Of a stretch of 64,000 nucleotides of DNA, positions 42,090 to 52,835 are shown piece by piece. Within the stretch, counting starts at the first letter, position 1; every line of letters starts with the position of its first letter. The notes beneath the pieces are model-generated. The model did no database searches, was not told the DNA's origin, and saw nothing but the letters and a program-made list of their open reading frames with translations. Source of the DNA: Locusta migratoria (taxonomy: Eukaryota; Arthropoda; Insecta; Orthoptera; Acrididae); the NCBI GenBank assembly GCA_026315105.1, contig CM048744.1, positions 901,709,094 to 901,773,093 on the forward strand. Direction: 5' to 3'. The translations under genes and the position numbers were made by a program.

Positions 42090-43085
42090 TAAGTAAATTA
42101 CAATTCTATGGTGTAGCGGGAATTGCTGCAAAATGGTTCAAGACTTAAATTGCTAACAGGAAACAAAAGGTGTCAGTGCAAGGGACTAGTGAATTAAGCC
42201 AACAGTCATCATCAGTTTGGGAAGAAATTACATGTGGTGTTCCACAGGGATCCATCTTAGGGCCATTGCTTTTTCTTGTGTACATTAATGACCTCTCATC
42301 AGTTACACCACCAGAAGAGATTTCGTTTTATTTGTAGATGATACAAGTATTGCAATAAATAGCATGTCGAGCTTAGTTTTAGAAAGGTTTGCTAATATTT
42401 TCATTAACATTAATAAATTGATTAAAGCCAACTCATTGACATTAAACTTTGAAAAGACTCACTACATGCAGTTCAGAACACGTTATAGATTCCCAACCAG
42501 TATATGCATAAAGTACGAAGAATAGCAGATAGAAGAGGTTGTCAGTATAAAATTCCTGGGATTACAGATGGATAACATATTCAATTGGGAGGAGCACACC
42601 ACAGAATTACAGAAACGACTTAACAAATCTGTATTTGCAATAGGAGAGCATACGTTGCTTACTTTCATTCCATAATGTCATATAACTCTTCAAGTCAAGC
42701 AAAAGTTTTCAGAGTCCAAAAGTGTGCAACACGTATTTGTGGTGTGAATTCACGGACATCCTACAGAAGCCTCTTCAAAGAACTGGGTACATTAACTACT
42801 ACTTCTCAGTATATTTATTCCTCAATAAAATTTGTCATAAATAATATATCCCTTTCCCCAACAAACAGCTCAGTTTATACCTACAATACTAGGAACAAAA
42901 CTAATCTACGCAATGACATAAAATCACTTACTTTAGTTCAAAAAGGGGTCCACTACTCAGGAACACATATTTTCAATAATTTACCAACAAGCATAAAAAC
43001 TAAAGATCAGTTTAAAAAGAGCCTAAAAGACTTTCCAGGTGCCAACTCCTTCTACTCCATTGACGATTTCTTAAATAGAATCAAA
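42090..43085 (+). pseudogene. LINE family A reverse transcriptase, copy in cassette 1
   Basis: KLQFYGVAGIAAKWFKT is followed by a stop, then CGVPQGSILGPLLFLVYIND at about 42233-42293. A one-base loss shifts the frame before FVDDTSIAI, whose two aspartates are kept. A 36-bp deletion near 42644 removes the VSDILDIKIKKLAYV segment present in copy 2. The C-terminal frame 42675-43088 has VFRVQKCATRICG, SSYRSLFKELGTL-like residues and NTRNKTNLRND. It is inactive. Confidence 0.85.
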
Positions 43086-43455
43086 TGATACATGTATCTG
43101 TAATCATAAATTAGTATTATTATATTACCAGCTTTTAAAAAGTGTATGTACCTGTATTAGTAATATTATATTATCGACTTGCAAAACAAAACAAAAAACA
43201 TAAAAAATTACGTGTTACACATCCACGTGGATCGCCTCAACACGGATCTATGGGACGAACCAACTAATCGAATCGAATCTAAACGTCTTCACTCTGAATC
43301 AAAGAGCTGTGACATACAGATCAGACGTCCATTCTGCTTTCACCTGTTGCAAAAGTTGATCTGGTATTGCAGCGACTGGTGTATCACTAGCCTTCGGCTG
43401 TTGATAACAATAAATTACACTCACACATGCATAAAGTATTTTAAATATTAGTTTA

Positions 43456-43575
43456 CTAGTTGACCCGTGCAAAGAATTTGCGCTCTATTCCGAATACTAT
43501 GAATAGTAGTAACAAATATTAGTCTCATTATAGGTAAATTTAAATAATGAAATACAATATGATTAATTGTGAAAC
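43456..43575 (-). mobile_element. Helitron 3' tip (remnant)
   Basis: On the reverse strand the segment ends ...GCACGGGTCAACTAG followed by T. Helitrons end in CTRR and insert before T, and the same tip at 48460 is linked to a Helitron helicase. Here only about 120 bases remain before the RTE start. Confidence 0.5.
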
Positions 43576-44834
43576 CCACCCCCATGAACCACAGACATTG
43601 CCGAGGTGGGGGTGGCTTGCGTGCCTCAACGATACAGATAGCCGTACCGTTGGTGCAACCACAGCGGAGGGGTGTCTGTGGAGAGGCCAGACAAACGTGT
43701 GGTTCCTGAAGAGGGGCAGAAGCCTTTTCAGTAGTTACAGGGGCAACAGTCTGGATGATTGACTGAGCTGGCCTTGTAACATCAGCTAATGTGGCTTTGC
43801 CACACAGCTACTGCGAACGGCTGAAAGCAAGGGGAAACTACAGCCGTTACTTTTCCCGAGGACATGCAGCTCTATTGTATGGAAATATGATGATGGCATC
43901 CTCTCGGGTAAAATATTCCGGAGGTAAAATAGTCCCCCATTCGGATCTCCGGGCGGGGACTACTCAGGAGGATGTTGTCATCAGGAAAGACAATACTGGC
44001 ATTCTACGGATCGGAGCGTGGAATGTTAGATCCCTTAATCGGGTAGGAAAATTAGAAAATTTAAAAGGGAAATGGATAGGTTGAAGTTAGATATAGTGGG
44101 GATTAGTGAAGTTCGGTGGAAGGATGAACAGGATTTCTGGTCAGGTGAGTACAGGATTATAAATACAAAATCAGTTGGGGGTATCACAGGAGTAGGACTG
44201 ATAATGAATAAGAAAATAGGAATGCGGGTAAACTACTATGACCAGCACAGTGATCGCGTTATCATTGTCAAGATGGATACGAAGCCAACACCGTCAACAG
44301 TAGTACAGGTTTATATGCCAACTAGCTCTGCCGATGATGAGGAGATCGAAGAAATATATGAGGAGCTAGAGGAAATTATTCAGATAGTTAAGGGAGAGGA
44401 AAACTTAATTGTGATGGGAGACTGGAATTCGGTAGTAGGAAAAGGAAGAGAAGGAAAAATAGTAGGTGAATACGGACTGGGCAGGAGGAATGAAAGAGGA
44501 AGTCGCCTGGTAGAATTTTGCACGGAACATGATTTAATCGTAACAAACACGTGGTTTAAGAATCACAAAAGAAGGTTGTATACGTGGAAGAGACCAGGAG
44601 ACACCGGAAGATTTCAGATAGATTTTATAGTGGTAAAACATATATTCCGGAACCAGGTTATAAACTGCAAGACATTCCCAGGGGCAGATACAGACTCTGA
44701 CCATAACTTGTTAGTCATGAACTGTAGGCTGAAACTGAAAAAACTGCAGAAAGGTAGGAAAATAAGGAGATGGGACTTAGATAAATTGAATGAAAGTGAA
44801 GTTCTGGAGAATTTCAGAGTTTTCTGGGTGTAGT
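43576..44834 (+). mobile_element. RTE-type LINE, 5' half
   Basis: It contains the RTE leader (CATGAACCACAGACATTGCC and onward) and the endonuclease region. The RT and 3' end are absent. This is the reverse of the usual 5' truncation, so the 3' part was lost by a later event. The leader matches the complement at 11700-11889. Confidence 0.85.
43980..44833 (+). pseudogene. RTE apurinic-like endonuclease (EEP domain)
   Basis: ILRIGAWNVRSLNRVGKLEN (44000-44055) is the first endonuclease motif. A one-base shift near 44070 moves to the open frame 44072-44833 of 253 residues. It has LDIVGISEVRW (catalytic glutamate), LIVMGDWNSVVG, NTWFKNHKRRLYTWKRPGDT, FQIDFIVV and ADTDSDHNLLV (the terminal SDH motif). 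All core motifs of the exonuclease-endonuclease-phosphatase fold are present. It nicks target DNA for LINE integration. The frame ends at a TAG where the RT linker should follow. Confidence 0.9.
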
Positions 44835-44861
44835 ACCGCGTCATGATGTAAGAAGTCTACT

Positions 44862-45056
44862 AGCTGAAAAATGCTCCTGTCGGAGCACAGAAAAGGCGAA
44901 TATATTCTCTGACACAAAAGTGTGGAACCATCTACTTCAATCCTCATTCCGACTCCCTCAACAAAAATTTTGGCATGCGCATGCGCAGTTTTAGCGCAAA
45001 ATTTTGTAAATACTTTTGCCCAGTTAAGCCGTCATAGCAATGTCGTCTCACTGACA

Positions 45057-45092
<36 letters not shown>

Positions 45093-45787
45093 CTGTCCAT
45101 TTGTTTGCTGTCTCTCCCACTGACGCTTTATGTCTGTGTCAAAATTTCAATGTCTTTATCCCTTTCCCTCGCGATTCCTCACCGCTGTCTGTTTCTGCCA
45201 CTTTCATCGTCTCTCTGCCGCACTGATGTTGTCCAATTCACTTCCTATTCTGTTTCTATTTCACTTAGAGTCGGCTTTCATTGTCTTCAATCACGATTGT
45301 CTCCTTTACACATATGTCCATGGGGATGGTTTGCTTGGGGTTTGATCTGTAGACCGGAAAAGTTTAGCACGAAGGTACTGGGATGGGAAAAATTGGACAA
45401 ATTGTTTCGTGCTATAGTAGTGGAGAGCCAAACGCTCATGCTTTATGTATGGTCTCCATTCGTCTCATTTTCCCACTGTTTTCTCTGTTGCTCCAATTGC
45501 TACTATCTGAAAATGTCTTAGTTTGTTTTTACCACTGTTCCTGACTTCCCACATCTCGTTTCGTTTTATGCATATGCCTTTCTTCTGACCTGACACTTTT
45601 TTGTTCCGTCTCTGCCTATCGCACTGTCTCTGTCCTACTCACATACAGCCGAAAAAAGCGCGAATATGTTCGCATGCCAATAGTTTTGGTGAGGAAGTCG
45701 GAATGAGGATTCATGCAGATGATTCCACACTTTGGGTCAGAGAACATATTCGCCTTTTCTGTGATCCGGAAGGAGCATTTTTCAGCT
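44862..45787. mobile_element. Non-autonomous DNA element with ~118-bp terminal inverted repeats
   Basis: The left end AGCTGAAAAATGCTCCTGTC is matched by the complement of the right end GGAGCATTTTTCAGCT. Homology runs inward about 118 bases to GGCATGCG (44979) and CGCATGCC (45671). The 690-bp interior contains a (TA)n run at 45056-45090 and no transposase. The bases outside CTGAAAA, CTAG and CTGG, could be a decayed 4-bp TSD, but this is weak. The superfamily is unknown. Confidence 0.85.
45056..45090. repeat. (TA)n microsatellite
   Basis: About 16 TA repeats inside the long-TIR element. The tract is simple sequence and not coding. Confidence 0.95.
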
Positions 45788-47002
45788 GGTTTCCGTCTTT
45801 TTCCTGTTACATCAGAGTGTACTGCTTATATAACATGAAATCAATGGTGAGTAAAATTTGGATAGCATTTTATATACCTTGATACATTTGTACAAACGTC
45901 AGACCAAATTGACTATGTAGTAGTTTTCTTCCTAAAAAGAGCTTAACATTCATATGATTGCTAAATACGCTTAACTACTTCAAAGAACATTCTTAAACGC
46001 TATCAATATCGTTCCATATAAAGCATGTAAATATTTTCGAGTCCACCTGAGAATTATTTTTATATGATGTTGCTATTTCAAGATATTCAAGTCGTTCACG
46101 TTGATCCAACCATTACGATGACGAATTTTCCACGTCCAGTGGCCTGAAAGATTTACGATGATTTGTAACTTTTATAAATGTTATCGGTGAATAAACGGCG
46201 ACTAGAAAAACAGGCTCGGGACCTCCAAACCAAGAACCTTTGCTGTACGTTTTCTACGTTGGTTAAAACCATAATTACACGTCAGACCGGATATTACATG
46301 CATATTTGTCATGAATATGTGCGGTAACTTGGAATCTACAGATCTCGGTAATGGATAGTATTATCGGAGAAACTTTCAAAGCTTTCCGGAATCATAATAT
46401 TAGAATGCATCTTAAAAATTCAACGATTTGCCATAAATAGAAGTGTAGGTTTGCTAATGCACACAGTTGGAATATTTGATACCAAAATTTAGCGTTTTAG
46501 AACCTATTAATGTTGCTTGCCTTCATTCACGGACCGATATCTCAAGAACAACATAAGATTTCACTCTGCTCTAAACATTAAATAAAATTTCGATATGTTA
46601 TCTACATTTCATACCAAGCTATGTGTAACCTAAAGTCAACCACACGAGAAGTCTACGCAATGTGTTTTTACCGCTGCATGCTCTTTAAAATATGATGCAA
46701 TAGTTCACTAAACCGGATGCTGCATATTAACTGTCAAGTAAACAAAAACAAAAGTCATCCCTTCATCGGCCGAAGATTTCAATCTATAAGATGTGCAAAA
46801 AACAAATATTTTCGCCCAGTTTCTTTTTTCAAATCGCATGGTAAGTTTCAGAGCTGTCAGAACGCCGTTTTTCTGCACAATACGCACTTTTTCTAGCAAA
46901 ATATAGCAGTTTTTCGGACGTATCTTGTTAACGGAGTAAGATTTACGAAAACTGAAAAATGCCATTTATAGATAAATGTCTACAGGATGTATTGTAAATA
47001 TT
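45788..47002. other. No recognised gene
   Basis: AT-rich sequence between the long-TIR element and the second chimeric cassette. No frame or repeat of known type was seen. Confidence 0.4.
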
Positions 47003-48583
47003 TGAAGAGCTGTTAAAAAATGAGAACGGCCCGGACACCAATGGCGACAAGTGGACGTCGTAAAGCCCAATGGGTGGCAGGCAGGGGCCGCCACCACTGG
47101 CTGCCAACCGGCGGCGGCGCGTCTGGCCAACAGGAGTACAAGGAGGAGCCGGGCGTCTCACAGTGGCGTGGGAGCTAACACGGTGTACAACGAGCACGCG
47201 ATTGAATGTACAGCCCCGTGCAAAGTGAACAAGATGAAGAAACCAGTACTCATAGCTGCCGCCATTTGCTGAGTGTCACCGCTGCTACATATCCTTTTAA
47301 GTAAATTATAATTCTGTGGGGTCACAGAAAATCCTGCAAAATGGTTCAACACTTACCTTGCTAACATGAAACAAAATGTGTCAGTGCAAGGGACTAGTGA
47401 ATTAAGCCAACAGTCATCATCAGTTTGGGAAGAAATTACATGTGGTGTTTCACAGGGATCCATCTTATGGCCATTGCTTTTTCTTGTGTACATTAATGAC
47501 CTCTCATCAGTTACACCACCAGAAGAGATTTCGTTTTATTTGTAGATGATACAAGTATTGCAATAAATAGCATGTCGAGCTTAGTTTTAGAAAGGTCTGC
47601 TAATATTTTCATTAACATTAATAAATTGATTAAAGCCAACTCATTGACATTAGACTTTGAAAAGACTCACTACATGCAATTCAGAACATGTAAGAGATTC
47701 CCATCCAATATATGCATAAAGTACGAAGAAGACCAGATAGCAGAGGTTGACAGTATAAAATTCCTGGGATTACAGATGGATAACATATTCAATTGGGAGG
47801 AGCACACCACAGAATTGCAGAAACGACTTAACAAATCTGTATTTGCAATAGGAGTGGTATCAGACATACTAGATATAAAAATAAAAAAGCTTGCATACGT
47901 TGCTTACTTTCATTCCATAATGTCATATAACTCTTCAAGTCAAGCAAAAGTTTTCAGAGTCCAAAAGTGTGTAACACGTATTTGTGGTGTAAATTCACGG
48001 ACATCCTACAGAAGCCTCTTCAAAGAACTGGGCACATTAACTACTGCTTCTCAGTATATTTATTCCTTAATAAAATTTGTCATAAATAATATATCCCTTT
48101 CCCCAACAAAGAGCTCAGTTCATACCTACAATACTAGGAACAAAACTAATCTACGCAATGACATAAACGCACTTACTTTAGTTCAAAAAGGGGTCCACTA
48201 CTCAGGAACACATACTTTCCATAATTTACCAACAACCATAAAAAATAAAGATCAGTTGAAAAGGAGCCTAAAAGACTTTCTAGGTGCCAACTCGTTCTAC
48301 TCCACTGACGATTTCTTAAATAGAACCAAATGATACATGTATCTGTAATCATATATTAGTATTATTATATTACCATCGACTGCTGTATCACTGACCTTCG
48401 GCTGTTGATAACGATAAACTACATTCACATATGCATAAAGTATTTTAAATATTAGCTTACTAGTTGACTCGTGCAAAGAATTTGCGCTCTATTCCGAATA
48501 CTATGAATAGTAGTAACAAATATTAGTCTCATTGTAGGAAAATTTATATAATGAAATACAATATGATTAATTGTGAAACATAA
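47003..48583 (+). repeat. Chimeric duplicated cassette, copy 2
   Basis: This is the partner of 41785-43575. It shares the CpG-rich segment, the LINE including its frameshift before FVDDT, and the Helitron tip. It lacks the piece between TATATTACCA and TCGACTG that copy 1 has (43128-43370). To the right the Helitron 3' region and helicase continue, so this copy shows the original right-hand context. Confidence 0.88.
47310..48335 (+). pseudogene. LINE family A reverse transcriptase, copy in cassette 2
   Basis: CGVSQGSILWPLLFLVYIND (47440-47500) is followed by the same one-base loss as in copy 1, then FVDDTSIAI. The frame 47572-48333 (253 codons) is open. It carries LDFEKTHYMQF, VDSIKFLGLQMDN, WEEHTTELQKRL, LAYVAYFHSIMSY, VQKCVTRICG, SLFKELGTL, NTRNKTNLRND and the end FYSTDDFLN. 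P to S (VSQG) and G to W changes hit the motif B region. It is the best-preserved C-terminus of this family here. Confidence 0.88.
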
Positions 48584-48701
48584 AAAAATAAGAAACTGAC
48601 GTTTTCATGTTTATTTTATTTCTTGTAAACTTGTTTATTTTACAAAACTTCTTTGAAAACAATGTTAGTAGTTATAAAGTGATCATCGTTTACTTTTTGG
48701 C

Positions 48702-48892
48702 GCCGCGGTGGAGTAGCCGAGCAGTCTAAGGCGCCTCGCTGCGGAACGCGCGCTTGATTGCCTTCGGAGGTTCGAGTCCTCCCTGGGGCATGGGTGTGTG
48801 TGTGTTGTCCTTAGGTTAGTTTACCTAGGTTTAAGTAGTTTGTAAGCTACGGACTGATGACCACGCAGTTTGGTCCCATAGATTTACAAACA
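48702..48892 (+). mobile_element. tRNA-derived SINE (subfamily with GGTGGAGTAGCCGAG head)
   Basis: Head GCCGCGGTGGAGTAGCCGAGC, B-box GGAGGTTCGAGTCCTCC, body ending CCATAGATTTACAAACA. The perfect 13-bp TSD TTTACTTTTTGGC lies at 48689-48701 and 48893-48905. It splits the Helitron 3' region just after the helicase stop. Confidence 0.93.
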
Positions 48893-48904
48893 TTTACTTT
48901 TTGG

Positions 48905-49320
48905 CAGTATGTCTCTTTAGCACAAACATAAAAATCACTGAGTGAGCGAACTCGTGATAAAGCTGCGTATAACTCTCTATGTGAAAAAACACGTTTCGGT
49001 AAATATAATCCTGACTTTTGATATGTCTGACATTGTGCTTTATTTATGTTCATAGCTAAGGCCACTTTTATTGGGAATTGTCTTCTTATCATTTCAAAAG
49101 GCATGGTTGGATCAGAAGGTGTGAGGTTAATGCGGGGTATTAGCACAGTTTTATCAATGAATTTAGCAGTGATGATACTCGCCTAAGTGAGTCACCACTA
49201 ATCTTGCACCGTTAATTCCTGATAAGCGTTAAGTTTTCAAATTAACATAATTATAGAATTTTCTTTAATTCAGTTGATGAGGTGGTAAACCGGACAGGTT
49301 TAAAAAGTTCAAGAATTCTA
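48905..49320 (-). pseudogene. Helitron RepHel helicase C-terminus (broken)
   Basis: EFLNFLNLSGLPPHQLN at 49270-49318 ends in a stop. After shifts NGARLVVTHLG and ITAKFIDKTVLIPRINL appear, then PSDPTMPFEMIRRQFPIKVA, INKAQCQTYQKSGLYLPK and VFSHRELYAALSRVRS. These are the last conserved blocks of PIF1-like helicases of Helitrons. The usual NKAQGQT reads NKAQCQT, with a conserved glycine replaced. The helicase unwinds DNA during rolling-circle transposition. The Rep domain and helicase core are not seen upstream. Confidence 0.85.
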
Positions 49321-49330
49321 CGGTTACAAC

Positions 49331-50477
49331 CGAACATCGTTTGTTACTTCAAGTTGGACAGAATGAGAACTGAGGTAAAGCTTTGCTTCTACAAGTAACA
49401 AATTGGAAACGACAAATTCAACAGCTGTTTTGTATCGACGTGTGAAACAGGAAGTCTCGTGATAAACTTGGCTTGTGTAAAGAATCTAAACAACTGCATG
49501 AGCTGTCGTTCATGTTAGTTAAACAGGTTCTCAATAGATGGAACCTTCTATATTGCTTTTATATCGTCCGCGCAAACTTAATTGGCACTTGGCGCGGTGG
49601 CTGTGGGAGCAACCGTAAATACATATCCCATTTACAATCGTTCTCCGGATAGCAACTTTCTGCGATGGACGGAATACGCCACGAGCTTTGACTTTTTGGT
49701 CATTTTAAGTTTTTGATGGAGTTTTATTTCTTTTTGTATATAGTCTTTTACTTTTATTTTTTCAACTTGGATATTATGCACATATTCTGTGCATCACTAC
49801 GTATTTTCTTAAAACCCGTTCCTTGTCTCTCTTAGTTTATTTTAGAGGTTTTTATTTTGAATTTTCTTACCCTTAAATAGTATTGAAGGAAAATTTCATA
49901 TGAATCTCCTAGATTAAGATCATACGCCCATTATTGTCATGATTCTGTTTGTAACTATTTTATAGCATTTTTGGTAGTTCAAATGTCATTGGTATATTGA
50001 TTTGTGAGATTAACGTACGAATATTACTAAAATGTCAAATGTTAGAAAATGTGATTATAAATCTTTACAACTATTTCCTATTTTATGATAAACAATGTCC
50101 AGCAGAGTAGTCAGTATCGTCTTCTAGTTGTTCTTCTTCACATAGAAGCTTTCTACTTCTTGTTTCCATTGCTTTGTTACATTAAATTCAACTGTAAACT
50201 TCAATTTTTGTACTCGCGCTTTGTCCAGAAGGTTAAGGCTATTGACGGTGCTAACACCAGGAGCACTGTCAAGCCTTTCCAATATTTTTAATCAACTCAG
50301 ACGTCCGCCTCCGCAACTCAGTGGCAGACCAGACTTGATTCCTGGACGGGGATTGGATGTTGAGTGTTTGTCCACATCATCACCTTCATGCTCATCATCG
50401 TCACTCAAGTCAACCAAGTGGCGCCAGTAAAAAGACTGCAGTATGCGGCCGAATCCAAACAGTAATATACAGACCAC
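49331..50477. other. No recognised gene
   Basis: AT-rich sequence that may include further decayed Helitron sequence near its left end. No frame over 70 codons has recognisable motifs. Confidence 0.4.
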
Positions 50478-50488
50478 TTAGAATCACA

Positions 50489-50689
50489 AAAAATGTGCAA
50501 ATGTTTGTATAGCGTATGGGACTTAACTACGGGGTAATCTGTCCCTAAACTTACAAACTACTTATGAACTAACTAATACTAAGGACGGCACAAATATCCA
50601 TGCCCGAGGGGGGATTCGAGCCCCCGACCGTAGAGGCCGTGCAGACCGTGCCTGGAGCGCCTCAGTCCCCTCGGCCACCGCGGCCGGCC
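50489..50689 (-). mobile_element. tRNA-derived SINE, reverse strand
   Basis: The full-length SINE is in reverse orientation: body first, then GGGGGATTCGAGCCCCC and CGGCCACCGCGGCCGGC. The TSD TTAGAATCACA at 50478-50488 and TTAAAATCACA at 50690-50700 differs at one base. Confidence 0.92.
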
Positions 50690-50889
50690 TTAAAATCACA
50701 CGATCATTTTATATCGATAACCCAGATGATCATTATAGAATGAAATAACGTCATCAATCCTCGTTTCAATGATTTCATCCTAAAAACACATTTTTAGACA
50801 CAGAAGTTCAGATTAATAGCTGAGCGACAGGATTCTGGGTGCAACCATGAAGACACAGTTTGAGAAGATAAAGTTGCTCGAAGACTTCA

Positions 50890-51480
50890 TACAGGGTGTT
50901 TCCGTAAGAGTGGGCAAAGAATTAACCGTTTAGAGAGAATGCTAGATGCCTTGGGTATGAAAGTAAAATTTTCTACCACTTTGTCTCGCATTACTGTTTT
51001 CGATCTTATTTACAAATAACATGAGTACAATTTTACACGTAGTGCGTTGTTTATTTACTTGTACATTCTTTGTTTCCTGTAAGGGAACAAGGAAGACGAG
51101 CATGATTATAAGGAAATAATCGTGGAGGCTTTGATTACTTACTTGTCCATAAGGTGACTGTTGTTTCGCATTTACATTGTCTCAAGACCGAACGTACTAT
51201 GAATCAACATTAGACCCATTCATTTCTCAGTGCTGTTCAGAAGACTACAGTACAATATGAAGGAGCGGTACCGGTACAATTTCGCAGAACTCATTGACAT
51301 GTGTCTTGAGTATGGGCCTGATTCCATGGGTTCGAGGTACCCTGATCAAAGTACCCTAGCATATTTCCCATGGGAAAAGTTAGTGTATAAGTTCCTAGTG
51401 GATAAGTGGAACGATTCACTTTCCAGAACTAGCTGTTTGTGATGTGGTTCGTAACACGGCAAGACTATTAGAGAGCATCA
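50890..51480 (+). mobile_element. Possible degraded DNA transposon
   Basis: ACAGGGTGTTTCCGTAAG at 50892 resembles the outer end of widespread insect DNA transposons that start ACAGGGTGTTTC. The frame 51230-51442 (70 codons) has FAELIDMCLEYG, loosely like the first helix of the transposase-associated helix-turn-helix. No catalytic motif is visible. The call is weak. Confidence 0.25.
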
Positions 51481-52617
51481 GGATGTAATGCTTTCACTGA
51501 AGTTGATAGCCGTCAGTTTCATCATATTTAGTAAGCTACAGTGCAAACGGTGCATTTATTGTGTCATTGATGGTATTTGTAGTTAACTGTCACTAATGTA
51601 AATAAAAGAGCGCCCCTTAATGTGACTGTATGCCTTTTGCCTCCTAAGCCAGGCAGCCTACCTCAAATTGTAGAGTGGAGCTCTTGCAGAAAAAGCCTGT
51701 ATAGTAAATGAACTACTTCCACTACAGATAGTGATGTCGAACTTGTTTAGCGATCAGGAACACCAGCATTTTAAGCTTTTTTGTATTTGCATCATAACTG
51801 AGAACTACGTGGATAAACAGAGTATTCACTGCCATCAACCGGTGGTTTAACGGAATCACGTACACAAAATGTGTCTGTAAATCGATACCGTCACAACACT
51901 TCTTAAAGCGTGCACTATACGAACTATGAGAGTCAGCTCTTAACAATAACACGAAGACAGGTAAAAAACTGGAAACGTGGCACAACCGAAACACACCACT
52001 CAAAACAAAAATCCACACGTCAGAAACTGAACTGTAAACTCAGCTAGGTGGTATGGCAATGATCATCAAACGAAATGCCAGAGTTTGCACACCAGAAGAG
52101 TTAGAGTCACAGCTTTTACTGCCTAATGTTTCAAGAAACGCAAAAATTTGAACATGGATGTACTACAAGTTGGGTGACTTTCGTGGGTGCACACGAAATT
52201 TTTAAAAATATTTCTTAATAGATTTCTTAAAAGGTTTTGAAAAGTCCAATTACTTTGTAGACTTAAAAACAGAAAAAGCGTGTTTTTACTATTTTCCGGC
52301 ATTCCAACTCACCTCAAGCGCATTAAATGTAGAAATTTACCGATGAAAACTACATGAAAGTAAATTATTGTAACAGTTGAATACGAAATTTGGAAATAAA
52401 GTAAAACGTTTAATTAATCCATTTCGAAATGTGAAAGCCGACTTTTTGGAAATCAGTGGATTTCTTTGTGTTTTAAACACTTATTTCTGCATTCTGCATG
52501 TTTATAACGGAATAACAACTACACAATAGTGACTTTAACGAATAAATGTTTTAGTAATAAGAACTAAACCTATGTATTTTATCCTCACAATATCCATAGC
52601 GTGAAAACGAAAGATAA
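51481..52617. other. No recognised gene
   Basis: AT-rich sequence. A 98-codon reverse frame at 51722-52018 has no motif that I recognise and is probably chance. Confidence 0.4.
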
Positions 52618-52662
52618 AAATAAATAAATAAATAAATAAATAAAAATAAATAAATAAAAAAT
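52618..52662. repeat. (AAAT)n microsatellite
   Basis: AAATAAAT repeats adjoin the 3' end of the reverse-strand SINE at 52663. They may derive from its tail. Confidence 0.9.
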
Positions 52663-52835
52663 CAAATGTTCGTAAATCTATGACAAGTACTGCGATTATC
52701 AGTCCCTAGGCTTACAAACTTCTTAAACTAAACTAATCTAAGGACAACACACACCCATGCCCGAGGGAGGACTCGAACCTTCGACGGGGAGCAAGGTGCC
52801 TTAGATCGTTCGGTCACTCCACCTCAACCAAACGA
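52663..52835 (-). mobile_element. Diverged tRNA-derived SINE, reverse strand
   Basis: The complement of CCTCGGGCATGGGTGTGTG and of GAAGGTTCGAGTCCTCC is present, with the SINE body to the left. It ends in AAATGTTCGTAAATC next to the microsatellite. No clear TSD was found. Confidence 0.75.

Larger units (their letters stand above)
41785..43575 (+). repeat. Chimeric duplicated cassette, copy 1 (GC-rich segment + LINE A + Helitron tip)
   Basis: The unit GAAGAGCTGTTAAA... to ...GATTAATTGTGAAAC recurs at 47003-48583 in the same orientation. It is built from a CpG-rich 300-bp segment, a family A LINE RT and a Helitron-like 3' tip. Copy 1 retains about 230 bases at 43128-43370 that are missing from copy 2. 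An RTE 5' end follows directly at 43576. Confidence 0.85.
48460..49330 (-). mobile_element. Helitron 3' part with helicase end, carrying a SINE
   Basis: The reverse strand runs from a PIF1-type helicase C-terminus (49320 to 48905) through a 3' region to a terminal GTCAACTAG at 48460, followed by T. This fits the CTRR-end and A/T insertion rule of Helitrons. No stem-loop was confirmed by eye upstream of the end. A SINE with a perfect TSD lies at 48702-48892. Confidence 0.65.
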
